From: JBEATZ01 sp041178545
Lineage (GTDB): Bacteria > Planctomycetota > UBA1135 > UBA2386
DNA length: 31,639 bases
Assembly (NCBI GenBank): GCA_041178545.1
Contig: JBEGVB010000123.1
Coordinates: 1-31,639 of the forward strand
Direction: 5' to 3'
Part shown: piece after piece, positions 30,833-31,639 of the stretch
How the letters are laid out: each line of letters begins with the position of its first letter
Position numbering within the stretch: position 1 is the first letter of the stretch
Notes under the pieces: model-generated
Told to the model about the DNA's origin: nothing
The model's input: only the letters and a program-made list of their open reading frames with translations
Databases searched by the model: none
Made by a program: the position numbers and the translations under genes

Positions 30833-31639
30833 TCATCGCAGCGGAAGGCTCTGCAGCAGGTCGCGCGCCGCGCGGTTGCCGGGGTTGTGGTTGAGGAGCC
30901 GCCGCAGCTCGTTGCGCGCCCCGTCCTTGTCGCCGCTGTCCAGCAGCAGCTGTGCGAGCTGGAGACGCTCGCCGCTCTCGGGTCGGATGCCCATGAGGCG
31001 GCGGAAGTTCTCGATGGCCAGGGCCTTCTGGGCTGCAGCCTCCTCGGCGTTGCCGGCGGCCTCCAGTTCCTGCGCATCGCGCATGCACATCTGCGCGTAG
31101 GTGGAGAGTTCGTTCGAACTGGCATCCTGTTGTTCCACAGCCTCGGCAAGCTGTCGCTTGGCAGACCGTCGAAGACTGGTGGCCATCTCCAACTCTGCAG
31201 GGCTACTGCCAAGGTGCGTCACCAAGGCGAGTTGCAAGCCCCAGCTGCCTTCGGCCAACTTCGCAGCCACGTCAGGGCGACCGAGCTCCACGGCAACCCC
31301 CCCCATGACTCGATTTGCATCTGCGCCCATGCGGATCGCGCGTCGAAAGGTATCGACGGCGGCGGTCTCGTCATGATCCTTGAGCATCTGTCTGGCTGCA
31401 GCCAAGCAGGCGTTGTCGTTCTCGGGGGCATACCTCATGCCGCGACGAACCCATTCCGATCCCTGGGGGATCTCGAGCCACTCCACTGCGAACTGACCCA
31501 TCATCGTCCAGAGCAGACCATGGACCGGACAGGCCTGTCGTGCCGTGGACAGCTGGTCAAAGGCCTCTTGGGCAGCAGTGCGGAGTCGTGCGCGCTGCTC
31601 CAAGGTCATCGGCACCTTGGGGTCAACGAAGTCGATCTC
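30833..31639 (-). CDS. TPR-like repeat protein, partial (5' end outside window)
   Basis: The frame is open to the right-hand window edge, so at least 268 residues are seen; GTG at 31615 or ATG at 31609 could be the true start, but eight further codons upstream remain open and read naturally (EIDFVDPK). The sequence is built of helical pairs with TPR-like spacing: AFDQLSTARQACP, GLLWTMMGQFAVEWLEI, AVDTFRRAIRMG, and a last repeat DGARNELRRLLNHNPGNRAARDLL. Such proteins mediate protein contacts. It is the first gene seen of the operon leading to yggS and nth. Confidence 0.75.
   Translation of the reverse strand, partial: EIDFVDPKVPMTLEQRARLRTAAQEAFDQLSTARQACPVHGLLWTMMGQFAVEWLEIPQGSEWVRRGMRYAPENDNACLAAARQMLKDHDETAAVDTFRRAIRMGADANRVMGGVAVELGRPDVAAKLAEGSWGLQLALVTHLGSSPAELEMATSLRRSAKRQLAEAVEQQDASSNELSTYAQMCMRDAQELEAAGNAEEAAAQKALAIENFRRLMGIRPESGERLQLAQLLLDSGDKDGARNELRRLLNHNPGNRAARDLLQSLPLR

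Noticed and set aside
1..31639. tRNA genes, CRISPR repeats, insertion sequences or phage attachment sites
   Set aside because: I looked through the spacers for T-loop and CCA patterns, regular repeats and transposase motifs and found none; a covariance-model scan would be needed to exclude divergent RNAs.

Overview
The window is high-G+C DNA, densely packed with ordinary chromosomal genes and with no insertion sequence, phage gene, CRISPR array or recognisable tRNA/rRNA. The cell envelope is Gram-negative: there is a patatin fused to an Omp85-type outer-membrane barrel, a lipoprotein with a clear lipobox, a Tat-exported DUF1800 protein and several proteins with Sec signal peptides. A DUF1800 protein, a cytochrome c/copper monooxygenase/TPR lipoprotein and small secreted cysteine-containing paralogues together suggest an uncultured planctomycete-like bacterium. 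That placement is inference; no marker in the window settles it.

Layout. (1) 1-2714: the start of a DUF1800 gene (minus), then a secreted 147-aa protein overlapping a membrane-anchored helical protein. (2) 2784-3332: rpmG (minus) and a gene-free stretch with a strong minus-strand terminator that has no gene to terminate. (3) 3333-7700: an operon of SDR, enoyl-CoA hydratase-like protein, acyl-CoA dehydrogenase, PaaK-type CoA ligase and a 67-aa protein, probably for degradation of a carboxylic (possibly aromatic) acid as its CoA thioester. (4) 7722-11724: nitroreductase and DUF2237 genes facing away from each other, a PyrK-like reductase, a DUF445 membrane protein and a secreted protein ending in a PDZ-like region. 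(5) 11741-18423: an ABC-F ATPase, then on the minus strand pyruvate phosphate dikinase followed by the copper/heme/TPR lipoprotein. (6) 18633-23225: argS, the patatin-Omp85 protein and apt. (7) 23226-25621: a 495-base leader carrying a cyclic-di-GMP-I (GEMM-I) riboswitch, followed by three translationally coupled genes: a FliA/WhiG-type sigma factor, an unrecognised 79-aa protein and a second sigma factor. (8) 25806-26869: two small secreted paralogues. (9) 27001-28951: etfB, etfA and a 36-aa very basic protein. (10) 28995-31639 (minus): TPR protein, 121-aa protein, YggS and endonuclease III.

The most interesting part is region 7. A c-di-GMP aptamer, with a possible anti-Shine-Dalgarno/anti-anti-Shine-Dalgarno pair behind it, precedes two sigma factors that flank a small unknown protein. 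This would let one second messenger set the level of two alternative sigma factors at the translational step. Elsewhere, ETF (region 9) is the expected electron acceptor of the acyl-CoA dehydrogenase in region 3. GTGA/ATGA four-base overlaps are used repeatedly as operon couplings on both strands.
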